Shown here: positions 36,896-45,553 of the stretch, in pieces
Layout of the letters: the number at the start of each line of letters is the position of its first letter
How positions within the stretch are numbered: position 1 is the stretch's first letter
Source of the DNA: Verrucomicrobiota bacterium
GTDB taxonomy: Bacteria; Verrucomicrobiota; Verrucomicrobiia; Limisphaerales; UBA9464
Direction of reading: 5' to 3'
Assembly (NCBI GenBank): GCA_017309115.1
Contig: JAFLEF010000001.1
Coordinates: forward strand, 277,822-341,821
Length of the DNA stretch: 64,000 nt
Position numbers and translations under genes: made by a program
The notes under the pieces: model-generated
Seen by the model: only the letters and a program-made list of their open reading frames with translations
Database searches by the model: none
Told to the model about the DNA's origin: nothing

Positions 36896-39201
36896 CGTTC
36901 AGCCCTTCCGTGGTCGGGGTCCTTCCCGCTCGAGCCGGTGGGCAAATGCTCGTGCAGGTAATGGGTCAGCGTGCGGTAGAAGTGCACGACCGTGTTGGTC
37001 CCTTCCGAGATGCTGTGCGAGCGGTTCGGATACGGCATAACGGTGAACGGTTTGTCGCGCGCGATGAGTTCGTTCATCAGCATCTCCGTGCCCTGATAGT
37101 GGCCGTTGTCGTCGCCGGTGCCATGGACGACGAGCAGGTTACCCCGCAGATGCTGCGCATGCGTCAGCGGCGAGCCATCGCGATAGCCTGCGGCATTGTC
37201 GCCGGGCAAGCCCATGTAGCGCTCCTGGTAAATGGTGTCGTAAAGAAGCTGATTCGCATTCGGAGCCACGGCGATTGCCGTGGAATACAGGTCGGGATAA
37301 CGAAAGATCGCGTTCAAGCTCATGCTGCCGCCACCGCTCCAGCCCCAGACCCCCACGCGCCCGGCATCGGCTTCCGGCCAGAGTCCGAGCATCGCGCGCA
37401 CGGCGGCAGCCTGGTCGTGCGTCGCGAGAATGCCAATCTGCCGATACACGCTGCGGCGCCATTCGCGTCCGCGCGGCGCGGGCGTGCCCCGATTATCCAC
37501 GCTCGCCACAAAATAGCCCTGCTGCGCGAGCATCCAATGCCACAGCCCAGTCTCCCCGTCCCACGAATCCCGCACGGTCTGTCCCGCCGGCTCGCCATAG
37601 ACGTAGATCAACAACGGATGTTTCCCCACGCCCTCCCGTGCCGGAGGACGAATTCTCCAGGCATCCAGCAAAACGTTTCCTCCGATGTCGATCTTCAGGA
37701 ATTCACTCACGGGCTGCTTCAGCGCCGAAAGCTTTTCTCGAAGCTCGCGATTGTCGGTCAGCACCCGGACCACTTTGTGATCGGGCAGGCTGACGAGTTC
37801 CACCGTCGTCGGCGTGGTGAAGGTGGACCAAGTATGCACCGCCCAACGGCAGTCCGGCGACACATCGTAGGTGTGCCAGCCGGGTTGTCCGTCGGGGGTG
37901 AGGCGCTCCGCGGGGCCGCCGGTCAGCCGTGTCCGGTAGAGGTATCGCTGGGTGAAGTTATCCGGGGAAGCGGCGTAGTAGAGCCAGCCGCCGGCGTTGT
38001 CCTGCGCCTCGATCGCGATCACGTCGAAGTCGCCGTCTGTGATCCGGGTGAATGACTTATCCTCCGCATCGGCGCGGTAGGCGTGCCGCCAGCCATCACG
38101 TTCGCTTAGCCAGACGAACCCTCCTTCCGGATCCGCCCAGCGGAACGGGTTCAGGTTGTCCACCCAAGCGGCGTCCGTCTCGCGCAGCATGACGCGCGTT
38201 GCCCCGTTCTTGGGATTGGCCAACATCACGAGATTGGTGTTCTGAAGGCGATTGAACTGCTGAAGGAGAAGGTGCGCACCGTTCGGCGTCCATTCAAGGT
38301 GAGGCAGATAATGCTCCCGCGGGTCGCCCGGAATCTGGAGCCAGCGCACGCGGCCTCCGGTGGCCGCCACCACACCCAAGCGAGTGGCCGAGTTGGTCTC
38401 GCCTACCTTGGGATACGGGAACGAAGTGATCTGGGGATAGCTGTCCGCCGTGTTGTTGAGCAGATGGAACTGGCGCACACCCGTGAGATCGAATTGCCAG
38501 AAGGCGAGGAACCGTCCGTCCGGGCTCCAACGAAAGCCATTGCGAATCTCGAGCTCCTCCTCGTTCACCCAGTCCGAGGTGCCGTTGATGCGCGTGGGGG
38601 AACCGTCGGTGGTCAGGGCCGTGACGCGCATCCGCGTCAATTCCTGAACGTAAAGGTTGTTCTCGCGCACGTAGGCCACCCGCGATCCGTCGGGCGAAAA
38701 CTGGGCGAACATCAGCGTAGACGGCGCGCTGTCTCCCCCGAGCCGCCGGAGTTTGCGCGTGGCCAGGTCCAGTACCCAGTAATTACCGCGCGTGTTCCGG
38801 CGCCAGACCCGCCGGCTGTCCGTGAAGAGCAACAGCTTGGATTCGTCCGCCGAAAATTCGAACGCCTCGACTTCCAGCGGCGCGGTCGACCCTTCCGGAA
38901 TGAACGCACTTGGCGGCACGAGCAGTTTCTTCCCGCCCGTCGGATCGATCCGAACGAGATCACGGCCCGGACTGCCCGCTTCCGGAGTCTCCAACGTGAA
39001 GTAGTCCGAGGCGCGCCGACTCCAACGCAAGGGCGCGGGACGTTCCTCCCGGAACTCCTTGGACCCAAAGATACGGTCCACGGTGAGCAAGGAGGGATCA
39101 GTGGCCCGCGGGGGAATACTGTGGGCGATTCCCGTTGGTTCAGAGGCTCCCGCTTCGAGTACCAGGCAGGCGAACCAGGCGAGCAGACCGAGGAGTTTCA
39201 T
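36892..39201 (-). CDS. exported S9B dipeptidyl peptidase IV-type peptidase
   Basis: A 769-residue exported serine peptidase. The signal peptide is MKLLGLLAWFACLVLEAG. The N-terminal propeller (about 40-490) contains DWVNEEELEI at 210-219; the paired Glu residues match the DPP-IV motif that holds the free amino end of the substrate. The hydrolase domain has GWSGGG with Ser622, the acid in HGTGDDN (697-698) and His729 in NRSHSIS, so the triad is complete. It should release dipeptides, often X-Pro, from peptides outside the cytoplasm. Length is normal for the family. Gene ends overlap both neighbours by four bases. Its place among cytochromes and propeller proteins is unexplained; peptide products could feed the same catabolic unit. 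Confidence 0.93.
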   Translation of the reverse strand: MKLLGLLAWFACLVLEAGASEPTGIAHSIPPRATDPSLLTVDRIFGSKEFREERPAPLRWSRRASDYFTLETPEAGSPGRDLVRIDPTGGKKLLVPPSAFIPEGSTAPLEVEAFEFSADESKLLLFTDSRRVWRRNTRGNYWVLDLATRKLRRLGGDSAPSTLMFAQFSPDGSRVAYVRENNLYVQELTRMRVTALTTDGSPTRINGTSDWVNEEELEIRNGFRWSPDGRFLAFWQFDLTGVRQFHLLNNTADSYPQITSFPYPKVGETNSATRLGVVAATGGRVRWLQIPGDPREHYLPHLEWTPNGAHLLLQQFNRLQNTNLVMLANPKNGATRVMLRETDAAWVDNLNPFRWADPEGGFVWLSERDGWRHAYRADAEDKSFTRITDGDFDVIAIEAQDNAGGWLYYAASPDNFTQRYLYRTRLTGGPAERLTPDGQPGWHTYDVSPDCRWAVHTWSTFTTPTTVELVSLPDHKVVRVLTDNRELREKLSALKQPVSEFLKIDIGGNVLLDAWRIRPPAREGVGKHPLLIYVYGEPAGQTVRDSWDGETGLWHWMLAQQGYFVASVDNRGTPAPRGREWRRSVYRQIGILATHDQAAAVRAMLGLWPEADAGRVGVWGWSGGGSMSLNAIFRYPDLYSTAIAVAPNANQLLYDTIYQERYMGLPGDNAAGYRDGSPLTHAQHLRGNLLVVHGTGDDNGHYQGTEMLMNELIARDKPFTVMPYPNRSHSISEGTNTVVHFYRTLTHYLHEHLPTGSSGKDPDHGRAER

Positions 39202-41765
39202 TGGAAAACGCTGTGCTGCGCGTTCCCGCCGGAGAGCAGATACGCCATTAAATCCATCAACTCCTCGGGGTTCATCCCACCAATCATCCCGGTGGGCATG
39301 GCGGAAATCTGGGAGTAACTGATGCTTTCGACTTCCGCGGCTGAAACCTTCGCAATCTGGTTGAGGTCGAAGGGATTCGAAGCGACCGCGACTTCCTGGT
39401 CATTGCGCAGAACGAGGCGTCCGCGGAGTTCTTCGCCGTCTTTGAGCTTCACCATGCTCACCATGTACTGCTCGGAAATGGAGGCGCTCGGCTCGCAAAT
39501 GGCAACCAGGATGTCGCGAAGGGAGTACCGACTACCCACGGAGCCGAGGTCGGGTCCGGAATATCCGCCTTCGCCACCGATGCGATGACAGGCGATGCAC
39601 AGGCCGGCCGAGAACATCTTTTTGCCGCTGTCGAAATCGCGCCCGCGCAGCTCGCCGCCGAACAGATTCATCGCGCTCTCGACCGTCCACGCCACGCGCG
39701 GGCCCTTGGGCTGGGGCAATTTGCTGAGGTCTACGGCCGGAAAGTCGGCGAGCAGGCCGGTCAGTTTCTCCACGTCGGCTGTTTCAAGCTGCGCGATGGC
39801 ATCCTGACGAATGGCGCGGATGTATCCCGCGAAACTCCGGCCGCCATCCTTGGCCAATGCCTCGTTCAGCCAGCCGAAAAAGTACTTCCGGTCTTCCAGC
39901 GCCCAGCCACTACGAACGCGACGCAAGCAGTCTGCGAAGTGAATGTTCCGGGTATTGGGCGTGTTCGCCATCATCTTCAAAATGGCCGCACCATACTCGT
40001 GCCGGGCGAGCATCGTCCGGTCGTAGTCCACCGTTTCGGCCTGCTGGGACTTCATGAGCGCGATGGTTTTCCGCGCGATCGACGGCGCATCGAGGAAGGA
40101 GAGTACCCGGCATAACTCGGCATTCACGGCGACATCGCTACCGGGGAAATGCACGTCGAGCTGGGCAATGATGGCTGCCGCTTGCTTCGTGGAGGGCACA
40201 CCCAGGCGCACGAAACACAGCGCGTAGGCGCGCAGCAGCGCGAGTTGATCTTCGCGTTCGAACTTCCCAAACGGAAGTTCGCCCAGCTTCTCGAGCAGAC
40301 GGGCCGAGAGGGACTTGTCCCCGTGGCGCACCAAGGCGATGGCCGCGTAAATCACAGCGCGCGGATGGGTCTCCGCAAAAACTTTCTCCTGCCACAAGGG
40401 GAGGTCTTGATTCTCGATCGCAATGCGCGCGGCGTAGCGGATGTGTCGGTCGGCGTGGGCGAGAAACGGCCACGCCGTCTCCACCGCCTCCACCCCGACA
40501 CCGGGAGTGTGCCGCTTCTCCAGCGAGTGCCGCAGTGCGCGGAGATCCCTGTTGGCCACCAGCGGACGCGCTGAGCCGCTGGTCGTTCCGCCCGTGTAGC
40601 GCACGCGATACAGCCGCGACTCCGTCAGGCGCCCGCCGGTGAGGAAGTACATCGCGCCGTCCGGGCCAAAGCGCATCGCCGCGATATTCAGCGGGCTGCC
40701 ATGGAGGAACTCCGCCTTCGTCCCAGTGTAACTGGAACCACTCTCCTGCATCGTCACGGTGAAGATGGTGCCGAACGTCCAGTCGCACACGAAGAGATCG
40801 TTCTGAAACTCCGCCGGAAAATTCGAGTGATGGCCGAAGCTGATGGCCGTCGGCGAACCGGGCCCCATGTCGAGCACCGAACCCAGGCTGTCCGCGAAGT
40901 AATCGCGCCACACGCCCGTGTTCGCCCGCCAGCCGAATTCCGCGCCACTCGTAACGTGATTGATGCGCGTGGGCCGATACCAGGGTGAGCCGATATCGAA
41001 CTCCATGTCCGAGTCATACGTGAACAACTCACCCTCACGATTGAGTGCCAAGTCCACCGAATTGCGAAAGCCTGACGCGATCAACCGCCACTCCTTGCCG
41101 TCGGGCGAGATGCGGCAAATCCAACCGCCCGGTGGTTCCAGCCCCACCGAGTGACCGCTCGGGTCGGGAATGATCGGCAGCAACGAATCCTCCTGCCAAA
41201 CCCGCGGCTGCGCGGACACCGAACCCTCCGGTACGTGCGTGTAATTTCCCGCCACCAGATAAAGCCCCGTGCCGTCCGCCGTCGGGATGATGGAATGCGC
41301 CGAGTGTTCGTAGCCCACGTTGAGTTTTTTCAGCAGCGTAAACTCGTCATACTGATCGTCTCCGTCCGTATCGCGGATGCGATAGAAGCCGCGCATGTTC
41401 GCCAGATAGAGACTATCGAACGCGTGAACCAGCCCGAACGCGCCGCCCACCTTGCGGCTGCCCCACTCGATCGGCTCGTAGGGAAATCCCGACAGGTTCT
41501 CCACCTTAAGCCCCGCGCCAGCCGTTGGCAGCGTCACCCGGTAAATGCCCGTCTCATCTTGGTCCGAAACGAGGAGCCGACCCTTCGGATCGAATGCCAT
41601 CGCAATCCACGACCCCTGGGCCTTCGGAACAACGTAGAGCAACTCCGCATCGAAGCCCGCGCGCAACGTGATGCCCGTATCGGCATCAAGCACCAACGCG
41701 GGCGCAACCGCGCCGGCTATGCGGAAGGCCAAGAACGCGCAGAGAATGGAGAGGATGCTCCTCAC
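39198..41765 (-). CDS. PVC-type haem-binding protein: dehydrogenase-like propeller with C-terminal cytochrome c domain
   Basis: An 855-residue exported protein starting at a GTG. The signal peptide is SILSILCAFLAFRIAGAVA. A sorbosone-dehydrogenase-like propeller fills about 30-410 (WIAMAFDPKGRLLVSDQDET, FYRIRDTDGDDQYDEFTLL, FRNSVDLALNREGELFTYDS). A helical middle region (about 415-690) with HEAT-like units follows. The last 130 residues have one haem site, GLCIACHRIGGEGGYSGPDL, then SLRDILVAICEPSASISEQY and GELRGR-type strands, the hallmark of the PVC haem-binding family. It probably oxidises a sugar-like substrate and passes electrons to its haem. It is the first gene of the operon, next to the divergent PAS-AraC regulator, so the gap 41766-41892 should hold its promoter, although no clear boxes are visible. 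Confidence 0.9.
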   Translation of the reverse strand: MRSILSILCAFLAFRIAGAVAPALVLDADTGITLRAGFDAELLYVVPKAQGSWIAMAFDPKGRLLVSDQDETGIYRVTLPTAGAGLKVENLSGFPYEPIEWGSRKVGGAFGLVHAFDSLYLANMRGFYRIRDTDGDDQYDEFTLLKKLNVGYEHSAHSIIPTADGTGLYLVAGNYTHVPEGSVSAQPRVWQEDSLLPIIPDPSGHSVGLEPPGGWICRISPDGKEWRLIASGFRNSVDLALNREGELFTYDSDMEFDIGSPWYRPTRINHVTSGAEFGWRANTGVWRDYFADSLGSVLDMGPGSPTAISFGHHSNFPAEFQNDLFVCDWTFGTIFTVTMQESGSSYTGTKAEFLHGSPLNIAAMRFGPDGAMYFLTGGRLTESRLYRVRYTGGTTSGSARPLVANRDLRALRHSLEKRHTPGVGVEAVETAWPFLAHADRHIRYAARIAIENQDLPLWQEKVFAETHPRAVIYAAIALVRHGDKSLSARLLEKLGELPFGKFEREDQLALLRAYALCFVRLGVPSTKQAAAIIAQLDVHFPGSDVAVNAELCRVLSFLDAPSIARKTIALMKSQQAETVDYDRTMLARHEYGAAILKMMANTPNTRNIHFADCLRRVRSGWALEDRKYFFGWLNEALAKDGGRSFAGYIRAIRQDAIAQLETADVEKLTGLLADFPAVDLSKLPQPKGPRVAWTVESAMNLFGGELRGRDFDSGKKMFSAGLCIACHRIGGEGGYSGPDLGSVGSRYSLRDILVAICEPSASISEQYMVSMVKLKDGEELRGRLVLRNDQEVAVASNPFDLNQIAKVSAAEVESISYSQISAMPTGMIGGMNPEELMDLMAYLLSGGNAQHSVFQ

Positions 41766-41892
41766 AGTTCGGTGTTGGGAGGTCTTCGAGGAAGGAAGTT
41801 CACTTGGCAGAGGTGCAGGACGAGAGCATTGTTTTCAGGTAGAAGTTACCTTTGGACTCATCATCCGTCTTGGAGTTGAATGTCATCCAGCC

Positions 41893-42657
41893 GTGAAATC
41901 CCGCCCACTGACGCAGCTCGCCGCAGCGGTTCCTGGCGTAGCGCCGCCGGTGGACGTCACCCTCCTGGAAAGCCTCTTCGACCAGGCGCCGGACGTGGTG
42001 TTCTTCATCAAGGATGCGACCGGACGGTACCTGGTGGTTAACCGTTCCCTCGTCGAGCGGCACGGTCTGCGCCACAAATCCCAGGTGCTCGGCAAGCGGC
42101 CCTCCGAAATTTGTCCCGGTGAATTTGGCCGCATTCCGGCCGCCCAGGACGAGGCCGTGTTGCAGACTGGCCGCCCGCTCTTGGACCACCTTGAACTGCA
42201 TTGGTCCACCCCACACAAGCCTGGATGGTGCCTCACGACGAAGCTGCCGATCCGTGATGCCGCCGGGAAGATCATCGGTCTGATCGGCATCTCGCGCGAC
42301 GTTCGAGCGCCCATCGGAACCCGCGAGATCCCCCTTGATTTCGCCGCTGCGCTCGACCAGTTCGAGAACAACCTGGCCGAACATATCACTCCTTCCGCCC
42401 TAGCCCGTCGAGCGAAGCTTGCCCCGCCCCGGTTTGCCCGTCTGATGAAGCGGTTCTTCGGCCTAACTCCCAGCCAATTCATCGCGAAGACCCGAGTCGC
42501 TGCGGCGTCACGTTTGCTGCGCGAGACCGAGCAGACCGTCGCTGACATCGCGCTGGCCTGTGGTTTCTATGACCATAGTTCCTTCACCCGGACCTTCCGC
42601 GCCCTGACCGGAGTGACTCCGACCCAGTTTCGCGCCGGTGGAGCAGCGAGGCTATGA
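41893..42657 (+). CDS. PAS-domain AraC-family transcriptional regulator
   Basis: A 254-residue regulator. I chose the GTG at 41893 because the PAS domain begins soon after it (LLESLFDQAPDVVFFIKDAT, then RYLVVNRSLVERHG) and the longer frame upstream overlaps the divergent gene; no strong ribosome binding site supports it. The PAS domain covers about 20-135 and ends IIGLIGISRDVRA. The AraC DNA-binding domain covers about 150-250: TPSALARRAKLAPPRFARLM, then TVADIALACGFYDHSSFTRT and FRALTGVTPTQFR. It is divergent from the twelve-gene operon at 23037-41765 and probably controls it, with PAS sensing a small molecule or redox state. Its stop overlaps the sulfotransferase start by four bases. Confidence 0.87.
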   Translation: MKSRPLTQLAAAVPGVAPPVDVTLLESLFDQAPDVVFFIKDATGRYLVVNRSLVERHGLRHKSQVLGKRPSEICPGEFGRIPAAQDEAVLQTGRPLLDHLELHWSTPHKPGWCLTTKLPIRDAAGKIIGLIGISRDVRAPIGTREIPLDFAAALDQFENNLAEHITPSALARRAKLAPPRFARLMKRFFGLTPSQFIAKTRVAAASRLLRETEQTVADIALACGFYDHSSFTRTFRALTGVTPTQFRAGGAARL

Positions 42658-44231
42658 AAGGGCGTCAACCTGCGGTCAAACCTGGCAAGGCGGGTTCCCC
42701 CATCATTCCCGGCTTGGGCGCTGACCTGCCGGCTCTTCAGAAGGCGCGGGCGCTGTGGCAGGCCAATCGTTTTGACGAGTCCGTGGAGTTGTTTGAGCAA
42801 ACGGCCCAGCGGTATCCGCAAAACGCCGTTGCCTTGATTGACGCCGCCCGTGCTCTGGGAGCTCGATTCGAAATTGGCCGGGCGGAACCGTTCCTCGAGC
42901 GGCTGATGGTCCTGGCCAAAGGACGCCCGGACTTGCTGCATCTGGTCGGGCAGACCTACCGGATGATTTTCCGGCCCGAACTGGCGCAACGTTGTTTTGA
43001 GCAAGTGGTGGCTCGGACCCGCGATATTCCCGATGCCGCGCTCGAACTGGCCGTGTTGCTCGAACGTCGGCATCAGGTCACCGAAGCGTTCGCCCAGATT
43101 GAGGACTGTCTTCGTCATGATCCAACCTACGCCGAGGCCCAGTTGTTTCGAGCCCGTCTGTTGCGACGGCTGAAACGAGGCGAGGAATCCCTCAGCGCCT
43201 TCCGGAAGATGGCCCACGACAACTCACTACATCCAGCGGTACGCGCTCAGGCTTGGACCGAAGTGGCCCAGGAATTGGACCGCCGGGAAGAGTATCGGCC
43301 GGCCATGCTCGCGTTGCTGCAGGCCAAGGAATTATTGCGGCAACGGGAGGGACCGCTGTTGCGCGAAGCGGAGTCTGTTCTGCAACACCTCGTAACACTC
43401 AACGAGTCTCTCACGGCGGATCACTATCAGCGCTGGCAACAGGAAGGAAGCGAACAGCCTTCCGCTCGAACGGCGGTACTAACCAGTTTTCCGCGTTCGG
43501 GTACGACGCTTCTGGAGCAGGTCCTCGATAGTCACTCGGACGTGGTCAGTTCCGACGAACGGGAGGCCTTTGCCCGGGATATCTTTCCCTCGCTCTGGTT
43601 GGGCTCGGGACTGCCCTATCCCACGGCCGCGGCATTAGATTCTTGCCCACCTGCGGAGCGGGCGCGGCTGAGGCAGCGCTATTCTCGGTTTATGGAAGCC
43701 GCCCTCAACGAACCTTTGGCCGGGCGGCTGCATCTGGACAAGAATCCGCCGATGACTCTGGTACTTCCCGGATTCCTTCGGCTGTTCCCTGAAGTGCGGG
43801 TGCTGTTCGCGCTACGTGATCCGCGGGACGTGGTGATCAGCTGTTTCTTCCAGTCGCTGCCGCTCAACCCCAACAGCGTTTGTTTTCTGACGTTGGAGCG
43901 GACGTGTCGGCGGTATGCCGAGGACCTGCGGGTCTGGAGGATTCTGCGAGAAAGGATGGTCTCCCCCTGGCTGGAAGTCCGCTACGAAGACACCGTGGCC
44001 GACCTGGAGCGCGAGGCTCGCCGCGCCCTGGGATTCCTCGGGCTTCCCTGGGAGGAGTCGGTGCTTGGATATCGCGAACGGTTGCGGACTCGGGCTGTGG
44101 GTTCCCCCAGCTATGAAGCCGTTAGTCAGCCTCTGTACACCAAAGCGATCGGCCGCTGGAAACACTACCAGGAGTTCTTGGAACCCTGCCTGCCAATCCT
44201 GGAGCCCGCGGTCCAGACGTTCCAATACTGA
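42654..44231 (+). CDS. TPR-containing sulfotransferase family protein
   Basis: A 525-residue protein without a signal peptide. The first 250 residues are TPR-like helices (ALWQANRFDESVELFEQTAQ, DPTYAEAQLFRARLLRRLKR). The sulfotransferase domain follows. The 5'-phosphosulfate loop is SFPRSGTTLLEQ near 278-289, and the 3'-phosphate motif is FALRDPRDVVISCF near 380-395. It ends with LEVRYEDTVADLEREARRAL and ALGFLGLPWEES, typical of the family. It would transfer sulfate from PAPS to a hydroxyl or Tyr on a protein or glycan. It is coupled to the AraC gene by a four-base overlap, so the regulator and this enzyme share a transcript; the acceptor is unknown. Confidence 0.9.
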   Translation: MKGRQPAVKPGKAGSPIIPGLGADLPALQKARALWQANRFDESVELFEQTAQRYPQNAVALIDAARALGARFEIGRAEPFLERLMVLAKGRPDLLHLVGQTYRMIFRPELAQRCFEQVVARTRDIPDAALELAVLLERRHQVTEAFAQIEDCLRHDPTYAEAQLFRARLLRRLKRGEESLSAFRKMAHDNSLHPAVRAQAWTEVAQELDRREEYRPAMLALLQAKELLRQREGPLLREAESVLQHLVTLNESLTADHYQRWQQEGSEQPSARTAVLTSFPRSGTTLLEQVLDSHSDVVSSDEREAFARDIFPSLWLGSGLPYPTAAALDSCPPAERARLRQRYSRFMEAALNEPLAGRLHLDKNPPMTLVLPGFLRLFPEVRVLFALRDPRDVVISCFFQSLPLNPNSVCFLTLERTCRRYAEDLRVWRILRERMVSPWLEVRYEDTVADLEREARRALGFLGLPWEESVLGYRERLRTRAVGSPSYEAVSQPLYTKAIGRWKHYQEFLEPCLPILEPAVQTFQY

Positions 44232-44448
44232 AACCCCAGACCGCCGGCTGTTACAGCTGGACGGAGAAAAAGGGACCGTCATTGATGCGAACGGTACGCG
44301 CGATTCCCGGCCGACACGAACCGTTGTGGACGAGGGAGAAGGTGGGGCACTAATTCAGCCGCACGGATTGACGCCTCCCGACCAACCCGGCGGACGACCC
44401 GCTCCGGTTGCATCTCGGGGGGGACAGACCCAAAGTTGCGCTCACGGA

Positions 44449-45429
44449 ATGGAAGCGACCGAACAAACCGCGGACGTGCTGGTCATCGGAGCCGGGATGG
44501 CGGGACTGACCGCGGCGGCGGAATTGCAAGGTGCCGGTCGCCGGGTGCTCGTCCTCGACAAGGGCCGCGGCTTGGGCGGGCGGTTGGCGAGCCGTCGGAT
44601 TGGGGGAGCGACGTTCGACCATGGGGCACAGTTCATCACCAGCCACCATCCGCGCTTCACCGCCCTGCTCGAACAGGGTCGGCGCAGCGGCGCCGTCCAG
44701 GAATGGAGCCGCGGTTTTGCGGGCCGTGCGGACGATCCAATACACTGGTGCGGCCAACCCGCGATGTCCGCCGTGGCCAAACACCTTGCGCTCGGCCTGG
44801 ACTACCAGTTGGAAACGGCCGTGGTCGCCTTGCAGCGGGTCGGCGATCGCTGGCGCGCCGAAACCACGACGGGCCGCGCTTTCACCGCCGGAGCCGTGGT
44901 CCTCACGCCGCCCGTGCCGCAGTCGCTCGCGCTTCTTGACGCAGGCGGCTTCGTCCTCGCCCCCGATTTACGGACCCGGCTCGCGGGCATCGAATACGAG
45001 CGTTGCCTGGCCGTCCTGGCCGTGACCCAGGGTCCTTCGCGGGTACCTCCTCCCGGCGGCCTGGCACTCACCCAGGGGCCGATCACTTGGATCGCAGACA
45101 ACCAGCTGAAGGGAATCTCCTCAGAGCCATCCGTGACGATCCTCGCCACACCTGACTTCAGCCGGGAACATTGGGAAAACGACCAGCAGGAAAGCGCCCG
45201 GCTGCTACTCGCGGCCGCGGCCGAATGGCTCGACGCGAACGTGACAACCTTTCAAGTCCACGGCTGGCGCTACAGCAAGCCGAAGCGGGTCTATGGAGAG
45301 CGCTGCGTGCTTGTGTGCCAGTCCCCGGCGCTGGTCCTCGCGGGCGATGCCTTTTCCGGCCCGCGCGTCGAAGAGGCCGCGCTCTCGGGCTGGGCCGCAG
45401 CCACGGCGATTTTGGAGGCCGCCAGCTAG
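44449..45429 (+). CDS. FAD-dependent amine oxidase/renalase-like oxidoreductase
   Basis: A 326-residue flavoprotein. The ATG at 44449 begins just before the dinucleotide-binding motif VLVIGAGMAGLTAAAEL (GxGxxG). The family signature DKGRGLGGRLASRRIGGATF and DHGAQFIT follow, and the closing FAD contact is LVLAGDAFSGPRVEEAALSG. These are marks of the renalase-like branch of the amine oxidase superfamily, which oxidises reduced nicotinamide isomers or related compounds; the substrate here is unknown. The open frame runs further upstream, but only across the sulfotransferase gene in another frame. The gap 44232-44448 shows nothing I recognise. The gene ends convergently with the membrane protein at 45554. 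Confidence 0.85.
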   Translation: MEATEQTADVLVIGAGMAGLTAAAELQGAGRRVLVLDKGRGLGGRLASRRIGGATFDHGAQFITSHHPRFTALLEQGRRSGAVQEWSRGFAGRADDPIHWCGQPAMSAVAKHLALGLDYQLETAVVALQRVGDRWRAETTTGRAFTAGAVVLTPPVPQSLALLDAGGFVLAPDLRTRLAGIEYERCLAVLAVTQGPSRVPPPGGLALTQGPITWIADNQLKGISSEPSVTILATPDFSREHWENDQQESARLLLAAAAEWLDANVTTFQVHGWRYSKPKRVYGERCVLVCQSPALVLAGDAFSGPRVEEAALSGWAAATAILEAAS

Positions 45430-45553
45430 CCGACAAAGGGCGTCGGCAGTCCGAAGCCCGGAGACGATGGTCTGCGCGCGGCAGTGTCCGCGAAGGTCGA
45501 ACGGCTGAAGCGCCACTTCGATGAGCCTCCGTTTCTTCGTGGTCGTCATGGGG

